A stretch of 64,000 nucleotides of DNA from Methylococcaceae bacterium UBA6146. Its GTDB lineage: Bacteria; Pseudomonadota; Gammaproteobacteria; Methylococcales; Methylomonadaceae. Under the pieces are notes generated by a model. That model saw only the letters and a program-made list of their open reading frames with translations, had not been told where the DNA came from and searched no databases. The stretch spans positions 186,001-250,000 of the forward strand of contig DIUY01000012.1 in assembly GCA_002422395.1 (NCBI GenBank). The letters are read 5' to 3'. Shown here piece after piece: positions 26,274-34,554 of this stretch; within the stretch, counting starts at the first letter, position 1; each line of letters begins with the position of its first letter. A program made the position numbers and the translations under genes.

Positions 26274-26430
26274 TGGCGTCAGTTATCTTAGAACTTGTCC
26301 GGTATCCCTTAAAACAGTTGGTGGTGGGTGACAGGCTTGGGTGGGTTGGGGTTGATTAAGATGGGTCTTAGCCGTTTTTTGCGGCTTGTTGGGGCGCATT
26401 AGCGGACTCCCCCAACGTACCGCAGCCTTT

Positions 26431-26667
26431 TTATCCGTGTAATATCTGGAACAACTCGTCTTTCAGCGCCAGGCGTTGTTTTTTAAGGCTTTCCAGATAA
26501 TCATCAGCAAGCACTTCAACTTCTATTTCAGCACGGTAAATGACCCGGCTCAGTTCGTCGTGTTCGTTCAACAATTTTAAAAAATGCGCATCGTTCATTT
26601 TGAGGTCATGGATACGGTCCTGAAACTCAGGGAACTCATGAACTAAGGTGTGTTTTTCGGTCAACAT
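26431..26667 (-). CDS. YdcH/DUF465-family small protein
   Basis: A 78-residue helical protein. HEFPEFQDRIHDLKMNDAHF near the start, EHDELSRVIYRAE in the middle and the C-terminal LKKQRLALKDELFQIL are the DUF465 (YdcH) pattern: two helices likely forming a coiled coil. Function unknown. AGGAAAT precedes the start on the minus strand. The 275-base gap downstream (26668-26942) shows no gene. Confidence 0.85.
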   Translation of the reverse strand: MLTEKHTLVHEFPEFQDRIHDLKMNDAHFLKLLNEHDELSRVIYRAEIEVEVLADDYLESLKKQRLALKDELFQILHG

Positions 26668-26942
26668 ACGGGTATTTCCTTTAATGGCTTTATAGGGTAA
26701 TTGTTATCATTCTTAGCCGCCGCATAAGCTATCGCGGGTGGAATTGCAATCAGATGCCAATAGCGCATCTAAACGCGGCATTGTCGATTGGCAACCGACA
26801 ATTATATCGCGTAGCGGGGCTTTCGAAAAGCAATTAGCCTGCCTTGCAAAGTATTACAGCTGGCTGCAAGCCTAACGCATTAGCTTCGCGTACCGCTGTG
26901 TTTTGAGTTCTGTGGCCAGAACAAATGCCTTGGATAGCTTGA

Positions 26943-27158
26943 TTATTTTCGGAAAAAGAGGTTGATGATAAGCGTTAGCACTATGCTGACTAAGATCATC
27001 GAAGTGATGGGGATGAACACAAAACTATGCTCATTTTGAATTTTAATGTCACCGGGCAACGTGCCGAACCAGTTGATGAGCCAAGGCGCATATTTTAGGG
27101 CCAAGCCAATTAACAGGGCTGAAATTCCTACTATCATCAATGTGTTGCTTATATTCAT
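26943..27158 (-). CDS. DUF2905-family membrane protein
   Basis: A 71-residue protein with two transmembrane segments (TLMIVGISALLIGLALKY and the ITSMILVSIVLTLIINLFF stretch) joined by the conserved LPGDIKIQNEHSFVFIP loop, which is the DUF2905 signature. Function is unknown. The next gene on the same strand starts 1.6 kb away and ends 38 bases upstream of it. Confidence 0.85.
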   Translation of the reverse strand: MNISNTLMIVGISALLIGLALKYAPWLINWFGTLPGDIKIQNEHSFVFIPITSMILVSIVLTLIINLFFRK

Positions 27159-27196
27159 CCGGCTTCCTACATGCTGTTTTGTGGGGGCTTACCGCC

Positions 27197-28771
27197 TCAT
27201 TGGGACAGCGCGGTTTTAATCATTGCGATATTGTGCACGGGCGTGGTGTTCCCGGTGTCGACCGTGATGGTTTCTTGTTGTTCCTGTGCCGATAACGCTT
27301 GCGCCGATTGCAATTGCCGTTGCAGAATCTCAAGGGTGGCTTCGGACGCATCGTTTTGCCGTTCGCCGACACGCTGACGCAAGGTTTGCTCAGAAGCCTG
27401 CACGGCAATGATGACAAAACGCACGCCACAGCCATTTGCCAGTTGCCTGAATAATTCGCGTTGTGCCGACTTTAGGCATGCCGCATCGACGATGACTGAA
27501 AAACCGGCCTCAATAATAATTTTTGCCAGTCCGGCAAGGTGTTGATACGTTTTTTGTCCGGCCTCTTGCGTATAGATGCTGCCGTCAGTCCGGTCTTGCG
27601 CTTGATAGCCGAACAGGCGTTTACGCTCGATATCCGAACGTATTTGTAGCGCACCGGTTTGTTCGGCCAACTTGCCCGCCAGAAAGGATTTGCCGGAGCC
27701 TGAAAAACCGTGGGTGATCATCAGCACCGGTCGGGTGTTTTGGGTGAAACGTTCGGCAAGATCGGCATAAACGGCGTATTCGTCACGCGCCTGTTGGATG
27801 CTTCCGTCATCTTGTTGTTGAAGCATCCGCAGCAAAGCCAGCTTGGCGCGCACCAATGCCCGATAAACCAGGTAATAACGCAACAGGCCCAGTCCGGCAT
27901 AATCGCCGGTCAGTTGCAAATACCGGTTAAGCACCCGATAGGCATAAGCGTCATAACCAAAATGCAGCAGGTCAACCATCAGGAAAGCGATTTCGTTGAT
28001 GACATCTATCCAACGCAGTTCGGCGTTGAATTCGATGCAGTCAAACAAGGTGACTTTGCCATTAATCAGCGTGATGTTGTTAAGGTGCAAATCGCCATGG
28101 CATTCGCGGACATGGCCTTGTTGCTTACGCGCCTGCATCAAAGTGGATTTTTGCCGCCCTTCGGTGTCGCCCCAAGCTTGGATGCGCAAAAGCTGTTGCA
28201 GCAGGGGTTCGCTGTTAAGCAAAGGGCGGATGCAGGCGAAATTTTCATCGGACCAGTGGCGGATTGAGGTGCTATCGCCATACTCGGAATCTTCGCTTGC
28301 TTTAGCGCAGATGCCATGAAAATCAGCAAGGGTTTGCGCCAGTTGGTCAATCTCATCGCTGCCCAACTGGCCGGATCTGGCACGCTCGCTGAGTAATTGT
28401 CCGGCGGCGAACTGGCGCATCTTAAGCGCGTATTCGATAGCTTCCCCAGCTTCCCCACCCAGTTTTGGATGTTCCGCAGTCCCTGTTATCGGCACGATGT
28501 CAAGGTACAAATCTGGCGCGAAGCGGCGGTTAAGCCTGAGTTCTTCGCGGCAGAAAAAAAGCCGCTGCGCCAAGCTGGAAAAATCCAGGAAGGCGAATTG
28601 GAGCGGTTTTTTTATTTTGTAAACCGTTTGGCCGGTCAACAATACCCAGGAAATATGCGTTTCAACAAGCCGGATTTCGTCAGTTTTGTGGGGATAAGCG
28701 TCCGGCTTGCACAACGCTTGAATCAACGGTGGGTAATGGGCAAGGCCAGTGTTTTTGGGTATGTTGCTCAT
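27197..28771 (-). CDS. Bifunctional phosphotransferase-like / P-loop kinase-like protein
   Basis: A 524-residue two-domain protein. The N-terminal about 330 residues resemble aminoglycoside phosphotransferases: the catalytic loop ECHGDLHLNNITLING and the metal motif LFDCIEFNAELRWIDV. The C-terminal part has a Walker A GFSGSGKSFLAGKLAEQ and reads like a zeta-toxin/gluconokinase-type small-molecule kinase (RSDIERKRLFGY). This pairing is a known conserved protein of unknown substrate. The ATG at 28771 is preferred over the TTG five codons earlier. Confidence 0.8.
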   Translation of the reverse strand: MSNIPKNTGLAHYPPLIQALCKPDAYPHKTDEIRLVETHISWVLLTGQTVYKIKKPLQFAFLDFSSLAQRLFFCREELRLNRRFAPDLYLDIVPITGTAEHPKLGGEAGEAIEYALKMRQFAAGQLLSERARSGQLGSDEIDQLAQTLADFHGICAKASEDSEYGDSTSIRHWSDENFACIRPLLNSEPLLQQLLRIQAWGDTEGRQKSTLMQARKQQGHVRECHGDLHLNNITLINGKVTLFDCIEFNAELRWIDVINEIAFLMVDLLHFGYDAYAYRVLNRYLQLTGDYAGLGLLRYYLVYRALVRAKLALLRMLQQQDDGSIQQARDEYAVYADLAERFTQNTRPVLMITHGFSGSGKSFLAGKLAEQTGALQIRSDIERKRLFGYQAQDRTDGSIYTQEAGQKTYQHLAGLAKIIIEAGFSVIVDAACLKSAQRELFRQLANGCGVRFVIIAVQASEQTLRQRVGERQNDASEATLEILQRQLQSAQALSAQEQQETITVDTGNTTPVHNIAMIKTALSQ

Positions 28772-28852
28772 GGTTTTGGCGTCCAAGTTGTTAGTAGGGG
28801 CTGCCTCTGGCCGCGATTGTCAAGGCTAGGGGGGCTTAATAATGCCCCGGCA

Positions 28853-29410
28853 TCAACTGATCACATCAGTGCGGTAACGGTAAATCTTGAGTGTATCGGA
28901 CCAGTAATCGGCGGGTAGCCCCGCTTTTTGTTTTAAATGCCGCAAAAATTGTTCAGGTTCGGGCAGTGATTCCCATACCGAAGGCAAAAACGTCCCGTGC
29001 CGGTGGCCCTCTTCCAAAATCAGGCCGTCTATGCCCGGTTGCAATTGGGCCAACAAATTCTGTTCAGAGCTGAACGACACGGGTTCGGCGGGTGTGAGTA
29101 TGGACAGATGGATGTCCAGCCCGTCCAGTTCACCGGCTTGCAGCGGTGGAAACCGTGGGTCGTTAAAAGCGGCTGAATAGGCATTTTTGGCTATGTCTTC
29201 CGCCAATGGCCTGAGCGCTTCCAGCATACCGATACAGCCGCGCAGCTGATGGTCTTTTTCTAAGGTCACAAAAGTCGCCCGCAACTCTGCCAATTCAGCG
29301 GGAAAATCAGCCAGATTAATTGCCAATGGTTTGCCCGTTTGCAAGCCATGCCTAATGGAACGTTTTGCTATCGCCAGCAGCTGTTGCCGGTGTCCGTTAT
29401 TCAATGACAT
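28853..29410 (-). CDS. amrA: AmmeMemoRadiSam system protein A (AMMECR1 domain)
   Basis: The 185-residue protein has the AMMECR1 core: AELRATFVTLEKDHQLRGCIG, LAEDIAKNAYSAAFNDPRFPPL, LDGLDIHLSILTP and LILEEGHRHGTFLPSVW. The conserved LRGCIG motif is intact. It overlaps the upstream Memo-domain gene by 14 bases, so the two are co-translated. The ATG at 29410 gives MSLNNGH; a GTG two codons earlier is possible. The three-gene AmmeMemoRadiSam set is conserved in bacteria and archaea, but its reaction is unknown. Confidence 0.9.
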   Translation of the reverse strand: MSLNNGHRQQLLAIAKRSIRHGLQTGKPLAINLADFPAELAELRATFVTLEKDHQLRGCIGMLEALRPLAEDIAKNAYSAAFNDPRFPPLQAGELDGLDIHLSILTPAEPVSFSSEQNLLAQLQPGIDGLILEEGHRHGTFLPSVWESLPEPEQFLRHLKQKAGLPADYWSDTLKIYRYRTDVIS

Positions 29411-30176
29411 AAGCACCGTACCCTACCACCCTGCTTTTATCGCCCGCCGTATCGCCGGAGTTGCGTAAGTCGATGGTCTTAATGGTGAGTGATTTTTCCC
29501 GCGCCACTTTTAACAAGCCACTGACCGGAACTTTGCCGCAGGCGGAGCCAATGGCGAGCTGGTCATATTGCAGGTTTTCTATCAGTTGGCTGGTTGCCTT
29601 GTCCAACTCTTGCGCCGTTGCATAATCGTGGTAATGGCTAAGATCGGAGCTGATGACAATCAGCGTTTCAGCACCGCCCCAGAGCATGTCAAGCACTTGC
29701 CCTACCTGTTCCGGCGTGGCCTCGCCTGCGACTATCGGGACGATTTTGAAATCATCCAGCATTTCTTGCAAAAATGGCAAATGTACCTCCACGCTGTGTT
29801 CTTGCTTATGTGCCTGTTCGAGGTAATCGACAAACGGCAACTGTGCGATGGTTTCTACGGCGGCCTGATCGACAAGGATTGCGCCTAGCGGGGTGAGGAA
29901 ATTTTTTGCCTTGCTCACCGCCAGCCCCTTGAAGGCGATCCGATGGGAAGGACCGATAAGGACAACCCTGGTTATCAGGTCATTGGCTTTTTTTAACCGG
30001 ATATAGGCCGATGCCGCAACCGGCCCGGAATAAATGTAGCCCGCATGGGGGACAATAATGGCTTTAGGAACTTTTGCCGCTGTTTCTGCATCATTCAGAT
30101 ACTGATCCAGCATGGCGTGGAGTTGTTTCGGGTCGGCCGGGTAAAAAGTGCCGGCTACAGCAGGTAGTCTGTTCAT
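29397..30176 (-). CDS. amrB: AmmeMemoRadiSam system protein B (Memo domain)
   Basis: The 259-residue protein belongs to the Memo family, related to extradiol dioxygenases. Visible motifs are VAGTFYPADPKQL at the start, the metal-site segment IVPHAGYIYSGPVAA, the HSVEVHLPFLQ stretch and VISSDLSHYHDYATAQELD. It overlaps gene A downstream. GAGGAGAT precedes the ATG at 30176 on the minus strand. The radical SAM partner is divergent, 105 bases away, so a shared promoter region is likely. Confidence 0.92.
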   Translation of the reverse strand: MNRLPAVAGTFYPADPKQLHAMLDQYLNDAETAAKVPKAIIVPHAGYIYSGPVAASAYIRLKKANDLITRVVLIGPSHRIAFKGLAVSKAKNFLTPLGAILVDQAAVETIAQLPFVDYLEQAHKQEHSVEVHLPFLQEMLDDFKIVPIVAGEATPEQVGQVLDMLWGGAETLIVISSDLSHYHDYATAQELDKATSQLIENLQYDQLAIGSACGKVPVSGLLKVAREKSLTIKTIDLRNSGDTAGDKSRVVGYGAYVIE

Positions 30177-30281
30177 AAGTATCTCCTCTTATATCCCGAT
30201 GAAAAATCACACTGTAAAATATTCTCTTATCAGAATACGCTGTTTTTAGCAAGCTTATAAATAGTTTTCAGGAGCGCCGCA

Positions 30282-31367
30282 ATGACTGACTTTATCGCCC
30301 ACGACACCGTAAAAACCCGCTATTGGCATAGGCTGGACGATGGCCGCATCCAATGCGACCTGTGTCCGAGATTTTGCAAATTGCATGAAAACCAGCGTGG
30401 CCTATGCTTTGTCAGACAAAATATCGACGGGCAAGTTGTCATGACGAGTTATGGCCGCTCCAGCGGTTTTGCCATTGACCCCATCGAAAAAAAACCGCTC
30501 AACCACTTTTTGCCCGGCACGCCTGTTTTCTCTTTTGGCACCGCAGGTTGCAATTTGGCTTGCAAGTTTTGCCAAAACTGGGACATCAGCAAATCACGGG
30601 AAATGGATACGCTGATGAGCCAGGCATCGCCCGATGCCATAGCCGAAGCGGCGTTGGGCTATGGTTGTGATAGCGTGGCTTATACCTACAATGATCCAGT
30701 GGTGTTCCATGAATATGCCATCGACACGGCAATAGTATGTAGACAGTTGGGCATAAAATCAGTTGCAGTATCAGCGGGTTATGTTTGTGCTGCGCCTAGG
30801 GCCGAGTTTTACCAATGGATGGACGCAGCCAACATCGACCTCAAAGCCTTCACCGAAGATTTTTACCACAAGATCACCGGCAGCCATTTGCAGCCTGTGT
30901 TAGAAACACTGCAATATATCAAGCAGGAAACCACAGTGTGGCTAGAACTGACCACGCTCATCATCCCCGGTGAAAATGATTCGGAAGCGGAACTGGAAGC
31001 CATGACCCAATGGGTGGTCGAAAATCTGGGGCCGGATGTGCCAATGCACTTCACCGCGTTCCATCCTGACTGGAAAATGCTCGACAAGCCGCCCACGCCC
31101 ATTTCATCCTTGTTGCAGGCTCGGCAAATCGCGTTAAAAAACGGTGTGCATTATGCCTATGTGGGCAACGTCCATGACAAATCCGCAAGCAGCACCTACT
31201 GCCACGGCTGCGGCAAGCTATTGATAGGCCGTGACTGGTATGAACTGTCCGAATGGAATCTGGATGAACAAAATTGTTGCCGTTTTTGTGGGCTGCGTTG
31301 CGCCGGTGTTTTTAATAAAAAACCGGGCCACTGGGGGGCGAAACGGCAAGCGGTTGCCATGCGTTGA
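30282..31367 (+). CDS. amrS: AmmeMemoRadiSam system radical SAM enzyme
   Basis: The 361-residue protein has the radical SAM cluster motif CNLACKFCQNWDISK (Cys at about residues 86, 90 and 93), preceded by CDLCPRFCKLHENQRGLC, and ends with a C-terminal cysteine-rich region (YCHGCGKLLIGRDWYEL ... CCRFCGLRCAGVF) that may bind a second metal site. It is the third member of the AmmeMemoRadiSam set. TTCAGGAGCG provides the ribosome-binding site. Substrate unknown; the older label pyruvate-formate-lyase-activating enzyme is a homology label only. Confidence 0.92.
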   Translation: MTDFIAHDTVKTRYWHRLDDGRIQCDLCPRFCKLHENQRGLCFVRQNIDGQVVMTSYGRSSGFAIDPIEKKPLNHFLPGTPVFSFGTAGCNLACKFCQNWDISKSREMDTLMSQASPDAIAEAALGYGCDSVAYTYNDPVVFHEYAIDTAIVCRQLGIKSVAVSAGYVCAAPRAEFYQWMDAANIDLKAFTEDFYHKITGSHLQPVLETLQYIKQETTVWLELTTLIIPGENDSEAELEAMTQWVVENLGPDVPMHFTAFHPDWKMLDKPPTPISSLLQARQIALKNGVHYAYVGNVHDKSASSTYCHGCGKLLIGRDWYELSEWNLDEQNCCRFCGLRCAGVFNKKPGHWGAKRQAVAMR

Positions 31368-31413
31368 TGGGCTTTTGTTACGGCACAAGGCATCCACGAA
31401 AATCACGAAAAAA

Positions 31414-31454
31414 TGTAGGTTGGGGTGAGTGTGCTAACCCCAACTTAACCTACA
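31414..31454. terminator. Palindromic repeat acting as likely bidirectional terminator
   Basis: TGTAGGTTGGGGT and ACCCCAACTTAACCTACA form an imperfect inverted repeat followed by a T7 run on the plus strand. It sits between the convergent amrS and desaturase genes. Confidence 0.6.
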
Positions 31455-31461
31455 AGTTTTT

Positions 31462-32526
31462 TTAATGGCGCGGCAACCGGTTAATGGCCCGGAAACTCAC
31501 TAATTTTTGCCGCTGTTCATCCCATAAATTCAGCCAAAGCGACTTAAGGCTTTTGCGGATAGTCAGCGCTGGCACAGTTTGCAAGGCGGGCACTTCGTTA
31601 AGGCAACGTTGCAAATTGTAGTTGGGGATATTGGCCCGGACGTGGTGGATATGATGCAGGCCGATATTACCGACTAGCCATTGCAGCACTTTAGGCAATT
31701 TATAATACGAGCTGCCTTCCATCCCCGAACGGGTCAAATCCCAGCTTTCATGACGTGCCCAATAAACATCTTCGTACTGATGCTGGACGTAAAACATCCA
31801 CATGCCGGTGGTGGCCGCAATCCAAAGGACTGGCAATTGGATCAGCAGATAATTTTTTAAGCCCAAGGTCAGACTCATCACAATTATTAGGCCAATAATG
31901 GCGGCATTGGTCAGCACCACGCTGCGGCGCTCACGTTTCCCCGCCCCTGCGCTTGAAAACCGATTGATTATCACAAACAAAAACAGCGGGACGATGCTGA
32001 ATAACACGAGCGGGTTGCGGAACAAGCGATAGGCAAGGCGTTTTAATCTTGAGGCCGCCAGATATTCTGCCACGGTCAATGTCCAGACATCGCCCATGCC
32101 ACGGCGATCCAGATCACCGGCAGCGGAATGATGGATAACGTGGGTGCGCTGCCAGTCTTCAAACGGCGTAAAAACCATTATCCCAGTGATATAACCCAGC
32201 ACCCGGTTAGCCCTGCGGGACGGAAAAAAAGCGCCGTGTGTGCAGTCATGAAAAAAAATAAAAATGCGCACCAACAGCCCGGCCGCCGGTATTGACAATA
32301 ACAGCGTCAGCCAATACGGATAACCCTGTAACATTAAATAAATCATCAAGGCCCAAAGGCCAAGGTACGGAATAAGCGTGTTTGATAGTTGCCAGAAAGC
32401 TTTCTGGTAATCGGGCCGGGCGTATTTCGCCACCGCCTGTATTAACTCTTCCCTAGCTGTTTGTACGGTTGCGAATGCAAAATCGGTGGCTGATGACGGA
32501 TCAGGGCAAGCAATTTGTTGCGACAT
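31462..32526 (-). CDS. Membrane fatty acid desaturase
   Basis: A 354-residue integral membrane di-iron enzyme. The three histidine boxes are present: HDCTH (FFHDCTHGAFF), HVIHH (THVIHHSAAGDLD) and HHIHH (IGLHHIHHVRANIPNY). The pattern matches acyl-lipid omega-type desaturases (DesA-like). Four or more transmembrane helices are evident. It would introduce a double bond into membrane fatty acids with electrons from an unknown donor. Regiospecificity cannot be told from sequence. Confidence 0.88.
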   Translation of the reverse strand: MSQQIACPDPSSATDFAFATVQTAREELIQAVAKYARPDYQKAFWQLSNTLIPYLGLWALMIYLMLQGYPYWLTLLLSIPAAGLLVRIFIFFHDCTHGAFFPSRRANRVLGYITGIMVFTPFEDWQRTHVIHHSAAGDLDRRGMGDVWTLTVAEYLAASRLKRLAYRLFRNPLVLFSIVPLFLFVIINRFSSAGAGKRERRSVVLTNAAIIGLIIVMSLTLGLKNYLLIQLPVLWIAATTGMWMFYVQHQYEDVYWARHESWDLTRSGMEGSSYYKLPKVLQWLVGNIGLHHIHHVRANIPNYNLQRCLNEVPALQTVPALTIRKSLKSLWLNLWDEQRQKLVSFRAINRLPRH

Positions 32527-32984
32527 GGATAACTCTTTAAAAAATGATATAAAAATGAAAATGACTGTTCTTTTCAGCAGGGGACACCCAGATGATGCAG
32601 GCTTAAGAAGCTGAAAGGTAAAAACAAAAGCCTAACGTTTGCCGTTTGAGGCAAGCAAGCAAGTTTCAGGGTAGGCGGTGGAAATGACAGAGGCGGGCAG
32701 GAAAAAACGATGATTCAGGCGATGCTCTAATTCTTTAAACTGACCTGTTAGGTTAGTGGTCACTGAGCAGAAAAAATTATCTGCAAATTGCAATAACTGA
32801 TTGACTAGATGTTAATCCAGGGCGAAAAGTTCCGTAGTGATAAAACTAATGGCGTATCACCAAAACCCGCCCAGGCTCTCTTAACCCGCTGTAGATAGGG
32901 CGGGGGGCGGTTGTGCGTTTTTGCAACGCCAGTTTGTCGGAATCAAGTCGAAACAATGACATCCACGCATTAGATTGACTATAA
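32527..32984. other. Gene-free interval upstream of the desaturase
   Basis: Should contain the desaturase promoter at its left. No gene is recognised. The right half runs into the restriction-modification relics, with stops in all useful frames before 32984. Confidence 0.5.
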
Positions 32985-33380
32985 GCCATTTCCGATGACT
33001 ACAACGACAAACTCAACGCCTTAAAAGAAGAGCTGGAAGAAAGCTACCAAGCCGAAAAACAAAAACAATTGCCGGATTACCCGATTTTTATGGCGATTTC
33101 TGAAAATATTGGTTATGACGCAACAGGCAGAAACTCAGATAGATTATTAACCCGTGTTGAAACGGTCGATGAAAAAGGCGAAAAGCTAATTATAGAAACG
33201 GTTGAAAATGATCTTTTTGCACTTGAATTACGCAAACGCAAGCAGTTAGAAAGTGACAAGGAAGTTGAAATAACTTTTAGTGAAACCATCTTGCCCGACA
33301 CGGGCATAGTGAGTGAACTTAAGCGGTTTATTGCCCACATGATGAGCGGGATAATTTTTCCGGCTAAATTACATGTTTAA
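32985..33380 (+). pseudogene. Type I restriction-modification M subunit, C-terminal relic
   Basis: The open frame after a stop at 32982-32984 reads SDDYNDKLNALKEELEESYQ, then LPDYPIFMAISENIGYDATGR and ETVENDLFALELRKRK. PIFMAIxExIGYDATGR is a typical C-terminal stretch of HsdM-like N6-adenine methylases. The catalytic NPPF/NPPY region is absent and no start with a ribosome-binding site is seen, so this is a tail of a lost gene. An hsdS-like tail follows at 33541, in the usual M-then-S order. Confidence 0.7.
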
Positions 33381-33407
33381 CAATCCATGTTAAACATGTA
33401 ATTTAGC
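33363..33407. repeat. Perfect 20-bp inverted repeat over the hsdM relic stop
   Basis: GCTAAATTACATGTTTAACA (33363-33382) is exactly complementary to 33388-33407 with a 5-base loop. It includes the stop codon of the relic frame. No T run follows it. Confidence 0.85.
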
Positions 33408-33540
33408 TGATTTAAAGGATTGCCCACATTCAAGTTTTCATAATATGTTGGAAAAACAAGGGCGGGGATTTTTGATACAACAGTTTAAAAAATATTCTGA
33501 GTATAAAAATTTATATTTGGATGAAGACCTGTAAAAAAAC

Positions 33541-33687
33541 ATGTTTTTTTACTCCGACATTGCCAACCACATCAGCACCCTACGCGCCAAAGCCTTGCAA
33601 CACCAAGCCGCCGCCGAATCGGAACAAGCCAAACAGCAAATTGAACGTTTTGTTATGCTGCCAAACAATACGCAAATGCTAAATTAG
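33541..33687 (+). pseudogene. Type I restriction-modification S subunit, C-terminal relic
   Basis: The 48-codon frame reads SDIANHISTLRAKALQHQAA then ESEQAKQQIERFVML. This matches the coiled-coil tail of HsdS (IxxLRxQAxxLxxQAxxxxEQAKxxIE). The target-recognition domains are missing. The ATG lies at the centre of a 22-bp A/T palindrome (33531-33552) that resembles the core of the MITE-like elements. Confidence 0.6.
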
Positions 33688-33749
33688 CACTGAACAAAAA
33701 TACTAAGCCAAACATAAAACTCATCTAAATTCATTAACCTATTACGGTA

Positions 33750-34523
33750 TCATTTATCCAGATCAATTAAAATTCCGCCAGTACCTGTTATTTTATATTC
33801 AAGTTCATGGATCAAATCGTGATTCTTAACCTCGAATGGCTTTATCTCCTGACTCAGTATGTCTTCCCAACGTTTGTGCAGTGCAGTCCTCAAGTTTGCA
33901 TAGAGTTCCTGCGAACACAGAAATCCTGGATCTCGATAGACTTCAATCCACACAAGCAAATCGTTTCTTGTAGCAGGGTGCGTACCCACTAAATTTAGAG
34001 TAACAAAAAGCACTGAGTTAATAGAACTATAGCGATCTCTTCTGAATGTTTCAGCCAAGATCCAATTAATTCGACTTGGATCTACTGCTGTATTCTTGTC
34101 GTTAACTAGAATCAGAAGACCGTGCGCAGATTCCACCTTCAACTCTATTTTTGTTTCGCGAATTTGCTTATTCGCTTTTTTCATTGCACCGCTGATTGGT
34201 TTGCGGTAAAGCTCTGCTATTTCTTTAGTGCAGGCCTGTGACAGCTCATCAGTAGTCATCCTACGAGTTCCAAATACCACTATCTTGGATTCTGCTAAAT
34301 ATTTGCGAATTATTAACCCAGTTTTTTCTTGAATATATTTATCGGTGCTTTTGTCTTCCGAGAGACACTTTAGCTCAGCGACAACATTGTATTTCTCAAA
34401 CCAATAATCTGCATTATCAAAGGATGGTGACCCTTGAAACAATTCGCTGACTTTGATTCCGCCAACGGATTTAACACAGACATCGAATTCAGCTTCTGTA
34501 TCGATATGTACGTTCATCTTCAA
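33750..34523 (-). CDS. Unrecognised protein with a possible PD-(D/E)XK-like motif
   Basis: A 257-residue soluble protein; I do not recognise its family. Residues about 33-55 read SPSFDNADYWFEKYNVVAEL followed by K, which has the D...ExK spacing of PD-(D/E)XK nucleases, but one motif is not proof. The middle is basic (MKKANKQIRETKIELKVES). Base composition is more AT-rich than the neighbouring regulator. It sits next to restriction-modification relics, which suggests an accessory or defence gene, or a gene acquired with them. No ribosome-binding site is strong. Confidence 0.6.
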   Translation of the reverse strand: MKMNVHIDTEAEFDVCVKSVGGIKVSELFQGSPSFDNADYWFEKYNVVAELKCLSEDKSTDKYIQEKTGLIIRKYLAESKIVVFGTRRMTTDELSQACTKEIAELYRKPISGAMKKANKQIRETKIELKVESAHGLLILVNDKNTAVDPSRINWILAETFRRDRYSSINSVLFVTLNLVGTHPATRNDLLVWIEVYRDPGFLCSQELYANLRTALHKRWEDILSQEIKPFEVKNHDLIHELEYKITGTGGILIDLDK

Positions 34524-34554
34524 GCATAACAGATGATTTTAGGGGACTAAGCCT

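Noticed and set aside
28397..28918. A 173-residue plus-strand frame over the kinase gene
   Set aside because: It is a shadow of the minus-strand phosphotransferase and AMMECR1 genes.
31414..31454. Possible mobile element of the TGTAGGTTGGGG type
   Set aside because: Related sequences are common intergenic palindromes; with a T run between convergent genes a terminator is the simpler reading.
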